A stretch of 64,000 nucleotides of DNA from Euptelea pleiosperma (lineage: Eukaryota; Streptophyta; Magnoliopsida; Ranunculales; Eupteleaceae), in NCBI GenBank assembly GCA_035048495.1, contig CM068546.1, positions 16,002,435-16,066,434 of the forward strand, given 5' to 3'. The position numbers and the translations under genes are program-made. Below the pieces are notes generated by a model. That model made no database searches. It worked only from the letters and a program-made list of their open reading frames with translations, and was not told the DNA's origin. Below are positions 47,576 through 60,442 of this stretch, in pieces (positions within the stretch are counted from its first letter, which is position 1; each line of letters starts with the position of its first letter).

Positions 47576-49391
47576 TGAACAGCCAACCCAAGATGATGAA
47601 GATGTGAAGTGGTTGCAACAAGTATGGAGCTTCACGGTGGAGCATCAAGTTCCGACGATCTGCAGGTGGTTTGATAACAGCTTGCCGCACTTGGCAGCAA
47701 GCTTCCATGGTGGAAGGAGGGGGCAGTGGCTAGAGTGGTGACCAGAGTTGCAGTTCCGACGATCTGTAGGTGGGAGGCTAAGGTGCTAAGGTTGAGGGGA
47801 GTCCAATGTGAGGACGGCTGGAACTTGCAGCCCACGGCCTCTTCTTCTTCTTCCTTCTTTTTTTTTCTTTTTTTTGTTCTCCTCTTCTTGAATAGGAGAA
47901 GACGGCCTGGAGAGGTGCTGGAGAGAGAGAGAGAGAGGGAGACGTGCTGGAGAATGGAGGGGTGAAGGCAGTGGGCCTGCAACTATGGTGGAGGCGGTAG
48001 AGGAGATGGAGCGTTGGAAGAATGGTGAAGAGGGATGGGTTAGAACGTGGAATGAATGGAGGGGGCAGTTCCAAGAGAGAGAAGGGAGGAAGAGATAAAG
48101 ACGTGAGAGAGAGAAGAGAGAGCCTCAGGAGAGGACGTGCCTCCTTCTTATATGTTAGGGTTTCTATTTGTTTAGCCTAATGGGATGGAGATGACGGTTT
48201 TGGCCTTCTAGGAATAGTAAGCCCCCTCCCCCACTTTAAGAGATGAGATCTCTTTCTATTTAAGTTGGGAGGGTGATCTTCTTTAGGGTTTGAGAAAGGA
48301 TTCTCTTCTCCATTAGCTTGTGGACCCACCTCTTCAACCCATGAGGCCAACAATTCTTGGCCCAACCTTTCTTGGTGTAACCCATGTTATTGTATATGGA
48401 ACCAATGCCTTGGTCCTATGTAAGACTAGGAGAGGGATTCTCCTTACTTCCTTGATTTCACCTAGGTCCCACCTTTCGTTATTTCTTTATCTTTCATGGT
48501 TTGCCCACCATCCCTTATGTAGTCTAAGCCATCGATTCAACACCCTTGACTTCGCCCAACGTATTACTCATTCACCCAATTATTTTTGTGGTCTAGCGGC
48601 TCCACATATAGTCTTTTGTAAACCTCGCGAGCCATCGTGTCTTCTTTATTTCTTGAATGTGGATTATGCCCATTGGAACATTGCTCCCGTGTATCACACA
48701 TCCCTCACCGTACACAGCGATATCCACCAAAGTGTCTTCATGCTAACCATCTTGACATAAGTGTTTCTTGTTTCTTGCCCTGGTTCACATGCTGGCCCAT
48801 GTCTTGGTCTTAGAGTCCCAAAATTGTTCGATCAGGGTTCCTAAGTGTCTCAAGTTGCACCTCAGTCCAATTGTTTCTTGTCCTACTTTTATAGGCCACA
48901 CTTATCTGGGCCCTTGTACAAGTCTTGGGTCATAGGCTTGATCACCTCGGTCCCACTTTTGTATTTCAACATTTGGTATATTTTCTTGGTCTTCGGCTCT
49001 CCATCTCTTTTGGTTCTTTGGACCGGCTCCGTGCTCCTCTGACTTGACTCGTACTTGGCCTGTATCTTCTAGTCATAGCATGTTGGCTCTTTAAGCTTTG
49101 ATATTAGGCTTTTATGGTTGATCGTGGGCCCGCAAGTCTCGAGAATAGCCCTATCGAGTTTCCTACAAGAGAAGATCACGTAATGAGACTTGATCAAAAC
49201 GTCTTCATATCTGGACTTTTAGAAATGCGTTTAATGCATGCAAATAGACCATTTCATCCAGAAAAGTGTGTTCTACGCAATAAAAGAGACTCTTACGTAG
49301 AAAAGTGGATAATTAGAGTAGTTTTACGTAGGAAAGTGTGATAACGTTTAGAAGATAACAGTGGAAAATATGCACTTTTAAGCGAATATCA

Positions 49392-50236
49392 ACTACAGAC
49401 TGATAATCAGGACCCAGAATAGTCAGACTCTGCGTCTGTGTGTGCTCAACATTCTCATCATCCGACACTAAAGGTTTCCAGGTGACCTATAAGTTCTTAT
49501 GCCTTGACCTCAAATCTCACTGACAAAAACTCTCAGAAATGAATCACTCATCAGCGGTTTATTTCTTTTTCTCTCAATTTATATGTGCGGAGATGTGTCT
49601 CACATATGTATTATTTGAAGGAAGGACATCTTTAACAGAAGAAGATCTCATGATTGGAATATCACTTCACTCGGGAACGTCAGATCAAACTCTATAGCTT
49701 CTCCTTCTCCAATCTCGACATTTTATGATCATGCTATCCTAATATCAAGTAGGACTTTCCTAGGTTGTAATGAGGCCTAGGTCAGGTGTAGAAAAATAAA
49801 GGGATACAGGATTTCAAAGATCTTGAGAGGATATCTTTATTTTCTTGTATTTTTTCTACTAGTGTAAAACAAGTTTTTGTTTCTTTTGTTTCTTTTGTAT
49901 TTTTCTCTTTTTCTGATATTTCTGAGACTGCTCATTTTATTTTTCAGCTCTTTTTCATACTTTCTGTTCATATTTTCTTTTCAGCTTGGACCACTTTCTT
50001 TTCATTTTTCTTCTTTTCACGGTACACCCATATCAGTTATTCTTCTATCCATCTCAAGATAGGGTAGCTTAGTCATCTTTCGTAGTTGGATTGGGATTTT
50101 GGTTAATGGGTTTAACAAGAAAAGGCTTTTCTAGAAAGGTTCAAGGGATTTCTAGTGAAGTATAATTCAGGTGAGTAAAAGGGTTGAACGGTTCAGAAAA
50201 ATGGCCTAAATCATTTTCTAGGGTTTGTACTATCAT
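49392..50236 (-). other. Fragment of an Athila-like 3' region
   Basis: This stretch matches the non-coding 3' region of element 2 (about 19395-20290) in minus orientation, including the TGTGTG tract and the AATTTATATGTG block. It is bounded by element G on the left and LTR J on the right. ATCAT (50232-50236) is the presumed target site of LTR J. No gene. Confidence 0.75.
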
Positions 50237-51650
50237 TGATATTCGCTTAAAAGTGCGTATTTTCCACTGTTATCTTCTAAGCGTTATCACACTCTCCTAC
50301 ATAAAACTACTCTAATTATCCACTTTTCTACGTAAGAGTCTATTTCATTGCATAGAACACACTTTTCTGGACGAAATGGTATATTTGCATGAACTAAACA
50401 CATTTTCGAAAGTCTAGATATTAAATCATTTTGATTGAGACTTATTACGCATTTTTATCATTGCAGGAAACATGATCGGGTGATTCTCGAGGCTTGCCGA
50501 ACTACGATCAACCACAAAAGCTCACTATGAAAGCCTAGAAAACCAACAAGTATGACAAGGAGATAAGGGTCAAATACAAGCTGGGCCGGAGGATCGAAAA
50601 GCCAACATCCCTCTAAACTAAGGAACTTTAACTGGAAAGCTCTCAAGATCTGTGGACAAGCCCAAGCCCGAGTTCAGAATGACATGATCAACTAAAGCCC
50701 AAAACAGAAGTAATTTCCAAGCTTGATAAAAGTGGTCTAATGCAAACACTTGCCAAAAATGAGGACCTCCACTTGAAGGTGCTTGATGAAGAATCAAAGG
50801 GTGTGATATGTATGATTCGTATGGATCCAATCAGATTGTCCCACATCACATGGATGCTAAACAAGGGAGAGTTGCTGGTAGGAAGATCAGTGTATAACAT
50901 AGAGACTTGGACGGTTGGTCAAGCAAGGTGATGGAAATGATTCGAAGAAATGCTTGACACTCCCTCAACTGTCTAATGTCGAGTTGATATGTTGCAATTT
51001 GAAATAGAGACGTCATTTCCTCCCAAGACCATGCAAATTTTCTTGCTGGCTGAACACAATCTTAGCACGTTGATCAACAATTGGATGATGAAGATCAAAT
51101 CCAATATTCAGATGCACGAATAATACGGGACTGCTAAAAATGGTGATCAAGATCAACGAAGACTGATGATCCAATTAGTTTGACCGGCTGGAGCTAGAAT
51201 CACAAACTTGCAATGTTAAGACACATTTAGAGTTGTTGTACGCATGGTGAGGAGTATGGAAAGCTATCATTCAAAGGTTGGAAGGAAGATGGATGGTGGT
51301 GATTCAATCACATGAGATAGTGGCTGGACATGGAGGCTACAAAGAACAATTTTTGGGAACACAAATGGGTGAAAACCTTTCACATTTTGGGGTGAACATC
51401 TTCACCTTTGGCTTGGAGATCTTCATAACCGTTAGATCCCTCCAAGTTCCCTCATCAAAACAAAAAAAGTCAAACCCTAACTATAAAAGAGATAGGAGAT
51501 CTCTTCCTCTAGGGGACGCCTCTTTCTCACCCATCTCTTCTCTTGCTGCTCCTCTACTCTCCACCGTCCTCTCCTCTCCATCCACCGCCTCCATTGCCTT
51601 ACCCCAGCCGTCCACCATCAAACCCAGCTCGCTCCTCTCCCAAAAACCAT
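50237..51650 (+). repeat. LTR J (plus), 5' part of a diverged LTR
   Basis: It starts TGATATTCGCTTAAAAGTGCG. The first about 280 bp match other LTRs, but 50520-51470 is not seen elsewhere in the window. A TATA box (CTATAAAAG) lies near 51481-51489, with an exact MSA-type box TAACCGTTAGA about 50 bp upstream (51426-51436). It breaks at about 51650 into an inverted LTR fragment. Short ORFs here show no recognisable domain. Confidence 0.72.
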
Positions 51651-51941
51651 ATAATGGGCTTTCCTGATCGATGTGGGCTCGCAAGTCTCGAGAATTATCC
51701 CATCGGGGTTTCTTGCGACAGAAGAAGCGCGTAATGAGACTTTATCAGAACGACTTAATATCTAGACTTCCAGAAATGCGTTTAATGCATGCAAATATAC
51801 CATTTCGTCCAGAAAAGTGTGTTCTATGCAACAGAAGAGACTATTACGTAGAAAAGTAGATAAATAGAGCATTTTACGTAGGAGAATGCAATAACGCTAA
51901 AAGGATAATTGCTTAAAATAAGCACTTTTGAGCGAATATCA
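51651..51941 (-). repeat. LTR terminal fragment, minus orientation
   Basis: ATAATGGGCTTTCC to GAGCGAATATCA matches the LTR end at 59747-60038 and others. It is truncated on its left side. About 290 bp. Confidence 0.8.
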
Positions 51942-52328
51942 CTGGGTATATGGGATGATTTTGAGACAGAAAACTCTGGTGCACTCGAGGAGATCGACGA
52001 GGATTTGGGAGTCGATCCCATACTTTAGAAAGCTGTATTTTGATTATTTTAAAACATTACTTATTATTTTCAGGGGCATGTAGTCCTTTGATTGAGAGCA
52101 TGTTCTTACCTCCACCTCTCCACATTTAGTTGATTGATTGAATTATTTTAATTATTTGTTTTCTACATCTAGACTTTTTTTTACTTTGTGGATTTTCAAA
52201 TAAACCTTAATAGTCTAATTGATCTAATTAGACCACTAGGGGACATTCATGGATCACCTCTGGGTTCGGGTACAGGTCGATCCACAGATTTTGGCTCATA
52301 TTTGGGTATCCAGATTCGGGACGTGACA
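51942..52328 (+). repeat. Fragment of the unrelated LTR family, plus orientation
   Basis: It is the inverse of 43948-44330: GGGAGTCGATCCCA, the GAGAGCATGTTCT block, and a terminal CGGGACGTGACA at 52328. Only the LTR's 3' end is present. A 16-bp spacer (52329-52344) separates it from the next LTR. Confidence 0.8.
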
Positions 52329-52344
52329 CTACATCTAGGGCGGG

Positions 52345-53563
52345 TGAAAGTAGGGTTTTTCCGTGTCGTTGGATCGAAAACCCTTGATTTCAACAATATT
52401 TGTAATATCTCCGAATTGGTTCACTTAATCTGCAAATAAGTAGACTTGCACAGTGGCTCGTGTCGGATATCGTCCGTGCTCGGGATTATTTAGCACAATA
52501 AGAAACAAGAATAATTAGAAAATGCTGGGAATAAATAGAAGGGTGAGAATGGTGGAGGTTGATTTAAAATATGCTTGAAATTATTGTTAAAACTATTAGA
52601 ATGAAAAAAGCATAAGAGAAACGAGAATGAAAAACACAATAAATGAAAACAACTTAAACTTGAATTTAAAACTTGTTCATTAAACTAAAAATAAATACTT
52701 ACAATGCTTGTCCAAATACTTTATAACGGAAATGACATTAAACCAAATTAATCTAGAAAGTCATTAAAATATTACCTTAGAAAGCATGTAAAGGTAGAGA
52801 GGGAAAGAAGAGAGAGAAAGAAGGTAGGAAGGTTAGAGAGATGAATTAGAGAGAAGCTTACCATTGAAGAGGTAAATAGTACAACTCCGATTGGATCGAC
52901 CTTAATAGGATTGAGGATTGTAGCCTTGTGAATGAGATGGTAGCAGGTGGTTTAGGTGTTGCAAATGAGTAGGGGTTGAGGAGCAACAGTCCAAGGTATC
53001 TTGTGAGTGTGAGAGAGAGAAGAAAAGAAAAGATGAGAGAAGTGAGGGGGGGGAGAGAAGCCTGGTCTTCTTTATTCTCTCTCGTCCACTCCACCAATAA
53101 GTCAAACTTATCCTTTGATGTCAATTGGTGTGGCCTTTAACACCTAAGTCCTTCTCTTGGTCTCCAGCTATTCTTCTTTCTTTTAGTCCTTGTTCTGGCT
53201 CTACGATCCTCTAGTTTTGCCCGTACATGTCTTCTATCTTTTTATCCAAGCCTGTTGGCTCTTTAGGCTTTGATAGAAGTCTTCTGTGGTTGATCGTGGG
53301 CCCGCCAGTCCTCGAAAATCGCCCGATAGGTCTCCTATAAGTGAAAAAGTGCATAATGAGATTCAACTAAAACGGCTTGATACTAGACTATCCGAAATAC
53401 GTATCTTTCATGCAAATAATCGATTTTCGTCTAAAGAATGCATTCTATGCAATGGAAGAAACTATTATGTGGAAAAGTCGACAAAAAGACAAGTTTTACG
53501 TAGGAGAATGCGACATCGCTATAAGGATAATAGCTTAAAATAAACACTTTTGAGCAAATATCA
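52345..53563 (-). repeat. 3' LTR of element 4 (1219 bp)
   Basis: On the plus strand it runs TGAAAGTAGGG to GAGCAAATATCA. It is less than half the length of other LTRs here and lacks the U3 boxes, the palindrome and a clear GTTGCA hairpin, so it carries a large internal deletion or is a short subfamily. It keeps the U5 hairpin variant CGGATATCGTCCG (52460-52482). No gene. Confidence 0.85.
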
Positions 53564-55490
53564 CAACCCCCAACTAGCATATTGCCAATCCTTGGCAATT
53601 ACTGCGAAATAAGTGAGCTAAAAAGGGCTTGGCATAATATGCTAGAAAACTTATTTGCATTACTCAGAAAAACTCCATTTTGTTAGATTATTTCAAAGAT
53701 TCAAGAAATCATTCACAAATTAGAACTAATCAGCAAAATGCAACACTTTTACAAATGGACCTTCAAACAAAAGATTACTCAAACTCAGTGTGTGTGTGTG
53801 TGTTCAACATCATCCTTATCTGGCAGTAGAGATATCTGGATCTCCTTAGAGACTCTATGCCTCGACCTCAACCCTCACTTCTATACCACTTAGAAGTGAA
53901 TCACTCAGAAATGGTTTTATACTTTTCTCTAAAACTATATGTGAGGAGAAGAATATAAAAATTGACAAACGTCTCACATATATAGTTCTTGAATGGAGGG
54001 TATAAGAAGATTTAAGAAGATCTCATGATTGAAATGTCATATCACTTAAGAACGTCAGATCAAACTCTATAATTTCTCTATTCTCCATTCTCCACACTTG
54101 ATGATGGTACAAATCTAGAATCAAATAGGACTTGCATAGGTTGTATTGAGGCTTAGGATAGGTTCAGAAAAGAAGGATATTCTGGAATTCAAAAATTCTG
54201 AGAGGGTATTTCACTATTCTTTGAAACTTTTTCAAGGTATAGCATTTCCTTGACTTTTCTTCTTTTCTTATTCCAATTTTTGTCTCTTTGGATATTCTTC
54301 AACTTTTATCAGATTCTTTTTTTTTCTTTCCTTCTTTCTTTCTGATCATGTTTCTTTTCAGCTAGAACCATTTGTTTTCCTTTCTTTTATTTCTCTTTCT
54401 TGGTTTCTATCTTTTCATGATCATACCAAATACTCTTTGATCCCTCTCAGAAGTAGGTTATCGTATTGAACTCTTTTTTGGGATTGGGTTTTTGGTTGAT
54501 GGATTAACAAGAAAAGGTTTTCATCCACAGGCTCAAAAATGATTTCTAACGGTATAGATGTTAGGGAAGCTAAAAAGTTTGATTGGCTAGAAAGATGGCC
54601 TATATCATTTTCTAGGGTTTGTACTTTCATCTTCAATGTCTTGAATGGATATAGAGAATGTTCTTTATGTAATATCTAACATTGATGTCGTTCTGAGTTC
54701 CATGACCAAAGCACAGGTTAATGAGACCACTCAATGGAAATATTATGGGACTAGAAGAATTGTGAGTCATCTTGTGACTCAGAATAATTTTATAACCCTC
54801 AGAAATAATGAAAAGCTCAAAGCTCACTGGGTTAGGTCTCCACAATTGTTCTCCTTGGATCTCTAGATAATCTAAACATCGGATAATTCAGACGTTGATA
54901 TGTGAACATTTTTGCAGAATCTGAGTTTTCAAAGAGTTTTCAATCCATTGTAGTAATGTTTGCTTTCAAACTGAATGACGAGTTAATAAGTAATTTTTCA
55001 AAACAGACATCCTTTTCAATGAATAGACTTTCCGGAAGGTTTTCACTAATTAAGTCACGGCATTTTCAAAAATCACATGAAATTACACCAAAAAATATAA
55101 GGTTTCTCTCTCTTTTTTATTTATTTTATTATTATTTTTTTATCAAAATGAAAACATGAGTTTTGGTAAAAACCCACCTCCAACCAAAATATAGCACTGT
55201 CCTTGGTGCTCATGACTGGGACATTAAATGATGGAAATGATGATGCAAAGGTTCAATGAGGATGTTACCAAGTCTGCATAAACTTGACAGTGTGTGGTAC
55301 TTGATGATCGGAAGAATGAATGTACCTGCATGTCCAGAGATATCACAGTAATAACAAATGCATGAGACTCGTGTGCTCTAAGAATATCGAAATTATCTTT
55401 TCGAAAGCGCTAAGTTTTACGTCTTTAGCCAGACATGACAGGGGTATAGCAAATACCCCCAACCAGGTTAAACCTCATAGAGACTGAGTG
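53564..55490 (-). other. PPT and non-coding 3' region of element 4
   Basis: The minus-strand PPT AGTTGGGGGTTG lies at 53564-53575, the perfect TTGCCAA/TTGGCAA hairpin at 53582-53598, a decayed AGCAC/GTGCT hairpin near 55193-55210, and the post-stop hairpin GGGGTAT/ATACCCC at 55441-55459. It matches 5791-7765 of element 1 in long blocks. No ORF of interest. Confidence 0.75.
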
Positions 55491-57448
55491 AATCTATAGT
55501 CTTCCTGACTCTTAAAGTGGAACAGAGACAGTTATCCTATCCCTTGTCTAGGTATACCAGTATAGAGTAGGTCTTTCTCAGTGTAGACTGAGAAAAGGAC
55601 AATAATTGCTCTAAGCAGCCCTGCAAGAGCATGTAGTTGAGCAAGGAGGAATTGAAGCTTCTTAGTAAAAACTGAGAGGAGAGGAGCAGAGGATTCTCTG
55701 ACCATGGTTAGCAGAGCCGCAAACTCATTGAGTTTAGGGGAAGGTATCTGAATGGAGCAGACTCCTGCAGATTAGTTATTCCAGAATTATCGGACTCCAA
55801 GATGTAGTCAGACTCAAAGCGTTCTTAACACTGGGAGAATTTTTCCTCGTGAGAGTCCAAAAGTAGACTCTCTACGGCACACGGGTGATTGACAATATCG
55901 ATGTACGTTGGATGTTGAAAATTAGTAACCTCTTCCTAGAAGTTGTCAAATGCTATCGGCATGTCATCGTTCCCACACCCGATGTGTGCATCAACGATAA
56001 TGAGGATCGGTGGGGCCAGGGCAACTGGGACCGCATTATCTAGACATGGCTCAACGGTAGGAATGTCTGCATCCATTGCAGAGATAGAATTATCAGAGAT
56101 GGAATTTGGTTTCTTTGTGTTCGGATCAGAAGTGGCTGCCTGTAAGGGCACCATAGATGTAGACAGGGGTTTATCACTCTTGTGGCATACTTCAGTGGAG
56201 CTCACGAATGGTATATCTCAGACAGTTGGGATCCTACAATCGAGACAAAGATCAGTGTCATGAAGATCTACTTTAGGGTCTGGGTTGAAAGCAGCAGAGG
56301 TATAGTGAAGAATAGGCTTCTCTGGGAGAGGTTCAGGAGTTGATGCTTGTAAGGGTATCAACAATTGAGACACTTGCTCATAAAAGTTCTGGCTCGTTCT
56401 AGTAGTGGTAACAACTTCTATTTCATCCTGCCAATTCTGGTATTGAGTCCAAGGTAGCGAAGCCTCCTCATAGATGATGGTAATGTCATCCCCCTCTAGA
56501 TAAGTGATAGGTTGATTGTGGCAGTTGACTTTCACACTCTCAGACTCTAACTAATCTAGACGGTGGTCCAACCTCTCCATGGAATGTTGTTCCTGGATGA
56601 TATACTGAGAGAAAAGGTCTTCTAGGCCAGGTTTAACAGCAGACTGTGGCGGTTCAACTAAGGGAAGTTGTGGTGCCAACTCTTGATAGTAGTCCAAAGG
56701 ATTATGACAATGGTAAGCCGAAGGTGAGTCTGAGACTGGCTGTTGACACTAGGAATCCTGATGCGTCCACTGTTAACCAAAATATTCAATCTTTGGATCT
56801 AGCTGGTACTGCGACTGCGAGTATTGCCAATCATACTCTCCATTGGGTTGATGAAACCCAGAAGGATAATTATGCTGCGGAAGTGGTTGATGGAGAAAAG
56901 ACTGTTCGTTCCCAATCAAAGTTATGGTGACTCCTATTGTTCGAATGATAACTGTTATCATCGGAAGTCTACATTGGATATGGAAATGTACTGAAAGTAC
57001 AGACATCTTGCTCGACAAGAGGGTAATATCCTAGAGATTGAGAATTGTGCACAAGTTGCTGGATCGAGACAGCAAGGGCGGAGACTGATTTGGTAAGTTC
57101 CTGAATTAGGGATTGTAGCTCGGGGTCACCCTTTTCCTCACATCCCATAGAAGTCCGTTGGACAGGAGTGTTACTACTACACACAAAATTGGTATTCTAG
57201 TGCTGAGAGTTTTCACCTAGTTCTCCTAAGAAAATGTAGGCTTCTGTTGGAGTCTTGTACATGAAGCTTCCTTGGCACATCAACTCTAGCAGAGTTCTGG
57301 ACTCATCAGTGAGTCCTTTATAGAACATGTGGACTAGACTCCCTTTGTCAAAATTATGATGGGGACATTTAGTGAGAGTGTTCTGGAACCTGTCCCATGC
57401 TTCGTGGAATCTCTCATTCGACCTTTGTCGAAAGTTGTGGATGATCTG
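55491..57448 (-). pseudogene. Degenerate gag C-terminus and protease of element 4
   Basis: Fragmented minus frames match Gag and protease: DPELQSLIQELTKSVSALAV (57000-57184; compare TELRSVIQELSKSVSALAV in element 2) and a degraded protease C-terminal stretch with DAHIGCGNDDMPIAF (about 55940-56000). Many stops and shifts interrupt it. The segment ends shortly before the 3' region, so RT, RNase H and integrase were deleted. Confidence 0.72.
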
Positions 57449-60038
57449 TGATAGTAGGATTTTTTCGCGTCGTTGGTTACGGAAACCCTAACTTCAACAA
57501 TATTTGTAATTAATCCGAGATTTTTAACCTGTAGAATGAGCAATTTTGTACAGTGGCTTGTGTCGGATGTCGATCCGCACTCGGGATTAGTCGGGTTAGC
57601 GCAATAATGAACATAAAATGATGGGAAATTTGCAGAGAATGGAACATAATATTATTCAAATCAACTTTATTCAATCGAACATGTCTCTTACAATCAAGTA
57701 AAAATAACTAAATTATAAAGCGTAAAAAAAAGAGAATAAACTAGAGAGAGAAAGGGAGAACTAGAGAGAGAAAATTGAGGAACACTCACCATTGGTTCGG
57801 TTGTAGTCTGGCAAGTAGGCGAAGTGTGAATAGGATGCTGGGTGTTGAAGGTTGCACGGGCAGGTGGTTGATGAGCAGCACAATGTGGTGCTTTGATGGA
57901 GGAGATGGGTGTGTGGAGCGGCTATGGTGGTGGAAAACGATTGAGGTAGCGGCTGTAATGGAGTGTAGTGGAGGCGGTACAGCAAGTAAAGAAGAACCTT
58001 GCTGGTTCGGCCAGCAAGGGGTGCAGCAAATGGAGGATGGCAGCGTGGTTGAGGGGGCCATCCAAGGAAGAGGAGTGGCAAGCCAGCTACAACAGTGGAG
58101 ATGCAGCAAGGAGGTGATGGAGGGGGCGTTGCTGCAAGGCGGTGGAACTGGTGGAAGAGCTACCATCAATGTGAAGGGCAGCAGGTGCGTTGCCTCCAAC
58201 GATTTCTCCTTCTTCCTCTTCTTTCTTCTCCTTTTCTTATCTATTTGTTTTTTTTTTTTTTTTTTTGGTTTCTCCTTTTTTTCTTTGGGAAAGATCGAGG
58301 ATGGTTGAGGGAAAAACGTTGGTGGGGACAGCCTGTGAGCGGTTGAGTCTTGTAGTTGCAGACCTGCTGGAGTTGCAAGTCTACCCAAAGTGATGGTGCA
58401 CCGGCTTGAGGAGAAGCCACCGAGTTGGGTCTTGGAGAAGCAGCACCGTGGAGATCGTATTGGTTGCAGGTCAGGCTAGAGCAAGAGCGCCAGCAAGGCT
58501 AGAAACTCCAAGGAGGGGATGGCCGGAAAAATCGTGGAGAGAGTGCAAGGGATGACTGCTTGGAGATGAAGGGAGGCGTGGGAGAGAGGAGGAAGAAGGA
58601 GCAGAAGAAGAGAGCAGAAGAGGAAGAAGAAGAAGAAGAAGAAGGAGGACTGGACTAGTTGGGGGGGCGCTGCCGGCCGGAGTTGCAGGCTGCAACTCCG
58701 GTACAAAACGGGAAAACGAAAATAAAAATAAAAAAAATGAGAAGAAGAAAAAGAAGAAGAAGAAGAAGAAGAAGAAGAAGAAGAAGAAGAAGAAGGAGGA
58801 GGAGGAAGAGGACCAAATGGCCGGAGTTGCTGCCTGCAACTCCGGCGAAGATGGAGGAGGAAGAAGAAGAAGAAGAAGAAGAAGAAAAGAAGAAGAAACG
58901 GCCACCGGTGGAGGGAGAACGTGGGGGGATTGAAAGGGGGGAAGAGAGGATGAGAGGGGAGAGGGATTAGGGTTCGAACGAACCCCTCTCCTTCTCCTTT
59001 TAAAGCTCCCTATTTCCATTAATGGAAATAGGGTATTTTTTGAAAATAAAAAATATGAAAAAATATTTTTTTTTTTTTTTTTTAAAGTAAAACATCACTT
59101 TTCTTTGGGGAATGTCCCCATTTAGTGGACCCCCCATTTTTTAAAATTTAATTAAAATTATTTTGAAATTCACGGGGTCCACTAACTGGTCGGACAGCGG
59201 GTCGATGATGATGGGCCCGGCTACTGGCCCACATGGAATGATGATGTCCATCGTCTCACAAGATGATGTGACAGACATTCTGATGGCGATCGGATGGATG
59301 GTGACTTGATTGGGACCCAGATTGGTAGATCGACAGATCTAGAGAGATCCAACGGTCCGATTGAAGATCCAACGGTCAGAAAGCTAAGGAAGATGAGATA
59401 GAGCCAATGGGCAGGAGTTCTGGGGTTAGGTCAGTAGATTCGAGGACCGAGAGATGAAGAGAGAGAGAGAATAAGGAGAGATGAGAGAGAAAGTATCAGA
59501 AAATAGAGAGAAAAGCACTAGCGGAGGGTCTGGAACCCTGGTCTTCACTGTGACCATCCTCACGCTTCTCCAGTAGAGTCGACTATCATTCTTTGCTGAC
59601 TCATGTGGCTTTAAACGCTTTAGTCCATCTTTTGGTCATTGGCTTTCCTACTCTCTTCGTTCTTTGGGCCGGCCTTTTGGTCCTCTCATTCAGCCCATAT
59701 TTGGCCCATATCTTTTAGTCACAGCATGTGGGCTCTTTAAGCTTTGATAATGGGCTTTCCTGATCGATGTGGGCTCGCAAGTCTCGAGAATTGTCCCATC
59801 GGGGTTTCCTGCGACAGAAGAAGCGCGTAATGAGACTCTATCAGAATGACTCAATGTCTAGACTTCCAAAAATGTGTTTAATGCATGCAAATATACCATT
59901 TCGTCCAGAAAAGTGTGTTCTACGCAACAAAAGAGACTCTTACGTAGAAAAGTAGATAAATAGAGCATTTTAACGTAGGAGAGTGTGAAAACGCTTAGAA
60001 GATAACAGTGGAAAATACGCACTTTTAAGCGAATATCA
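57449..60038 (-). repeat. Solo LTR M with perfect target duplication ATCTG
   Basis: It is bounded by TGATAGTAGG and AAGCGAATATCA, with ATCTG at 57444-57448 and 60039-60043, and lies inside element 4 gag. In transcript direction it holds two GATCCAACGG boxes (59347, 59367), the GTGGACCCC inverted repeat (about 59120-59183), the perfect 26-bp palindrome (59008-59033), a TATA-like TTTTAAAG box, GGGTTCG/CGAACCC (58970-58985) and GTTGC hairpins (58677-58701, 58820-58846). It also has a GAA microsatellite (58741-58800) and the U5 hairpin (57560-57583). Confidence 0.92.
58741..58800. repeat. GAA/AAG microsatellite
   Basis: An almost pure AAG trinucleotide run lies between two GTTGC hairpins of solo LTR M. 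It is the source of the long Lys/Glu/Arg and Phe/Ser low-complexity ORFs here. Confidence 0.9.
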
Positions 60039-60442
60039 ATCTGCTTCATCTCGTTCGTCCTTGACATGGAGTAAATTTTGAATACAAACTTCTGAGCTAG
60101 TTCTTCCCATGTGGTAATGGAATTTTCGGGCAAAGAATAAAACCAATTAGCGGCTCTATCTTTCATAGAAAAGGGAAAAAGTCTCAATTTGACACTCTTG
60201 TCATCAAGGTATTGAAGTTTGAAGAGAGTGCAGATGTTCAGAAATTGCCTTAGATGAGTGTACGGGTCGTCTCTTGGAAGACCATGAAAGGTAGGTAGCA
60301 ATTGTACTATGTGCAGTTGGATTTCGAACTGAACCGCCGTCGTGGGTGGGTTTGCAAAGATAGGTGCGTACATCTCAATAATAGGTCGTTCAGCCGCCAG
60401 TTCTACGAATGTAGTTTCTTTGGGAAAGGATGGGAGGGTAGG
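60039..60442 (-). pseudogene. gag: Gag central fragment of element 4
   Basis: The minus frame encodes the Gag core (PTTAVQFEIQ, LPTFHGLPRDDPYTHLRQF, MKDRAANWFYSLPENS, MSRTNEMKQ), close to element 2 residues about 50-150. It is bounded by solo LTR N upstream and solo LTR M downstream. Both interrupt one original gag frame. Confidence 0.85.

Larger units (their letters stand above)
40343..49391 (-). mobile_element. Element G: 5' LTR, leader and gag start of a truncated Athila-like element
   Basis: On the minus strand: 5' LTR (42903-49391, split by a foreign insertion), PBS (42886-42900), leader (40535-42885, interrupted by an LTR fragment) and the first about 190 bp of gag (40343-40534). All downstream parts are missing. 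The right flank is ACTAC in the 3' region of yet another minus element (49392 on), so G inserted there. Confidence 0.82.
42903..49391 (-). repeat. 5' LTR of element G, split by a foreign insertion
   Basis: The LTR parts are 42903-43947 and 47581-49391, together about 2856 bp, close to the 2853 bp of element 2. It carries the U5 hairpin (about 43022-43045), the covariant hairpin CTGGTGTTGCAA/TTGCAACACCAG (43796-43820) and LTR start AAGCGAATATCA at 49391. The part 48038-49391 matches element 3's LTR. No gene. Confidence 0.82.

Noticed and set aside
50520..51480. Possible host gene in unique sequence of LTR J
   Set aside because: The only frames are short, lack recognisable domains, and the stretch ends in an LTR-like TATA box and CT-rich leader.
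57761..59019. ORFs of 100-200 codons in solo LTR M
   Set aside because: They are driven by the GAA microsatellite and CT-rich tracts, and sit between LTR ends with a perfect target duplication.
59858..60373. 171-codon minus frame with Gag sequence ending in an unrelated tail
   Set aside because: Only the part above 60044 is Gag. The rest is the terminal sequence of solo LTR M, so it was annotated as a gag fragment and an LTR instead.
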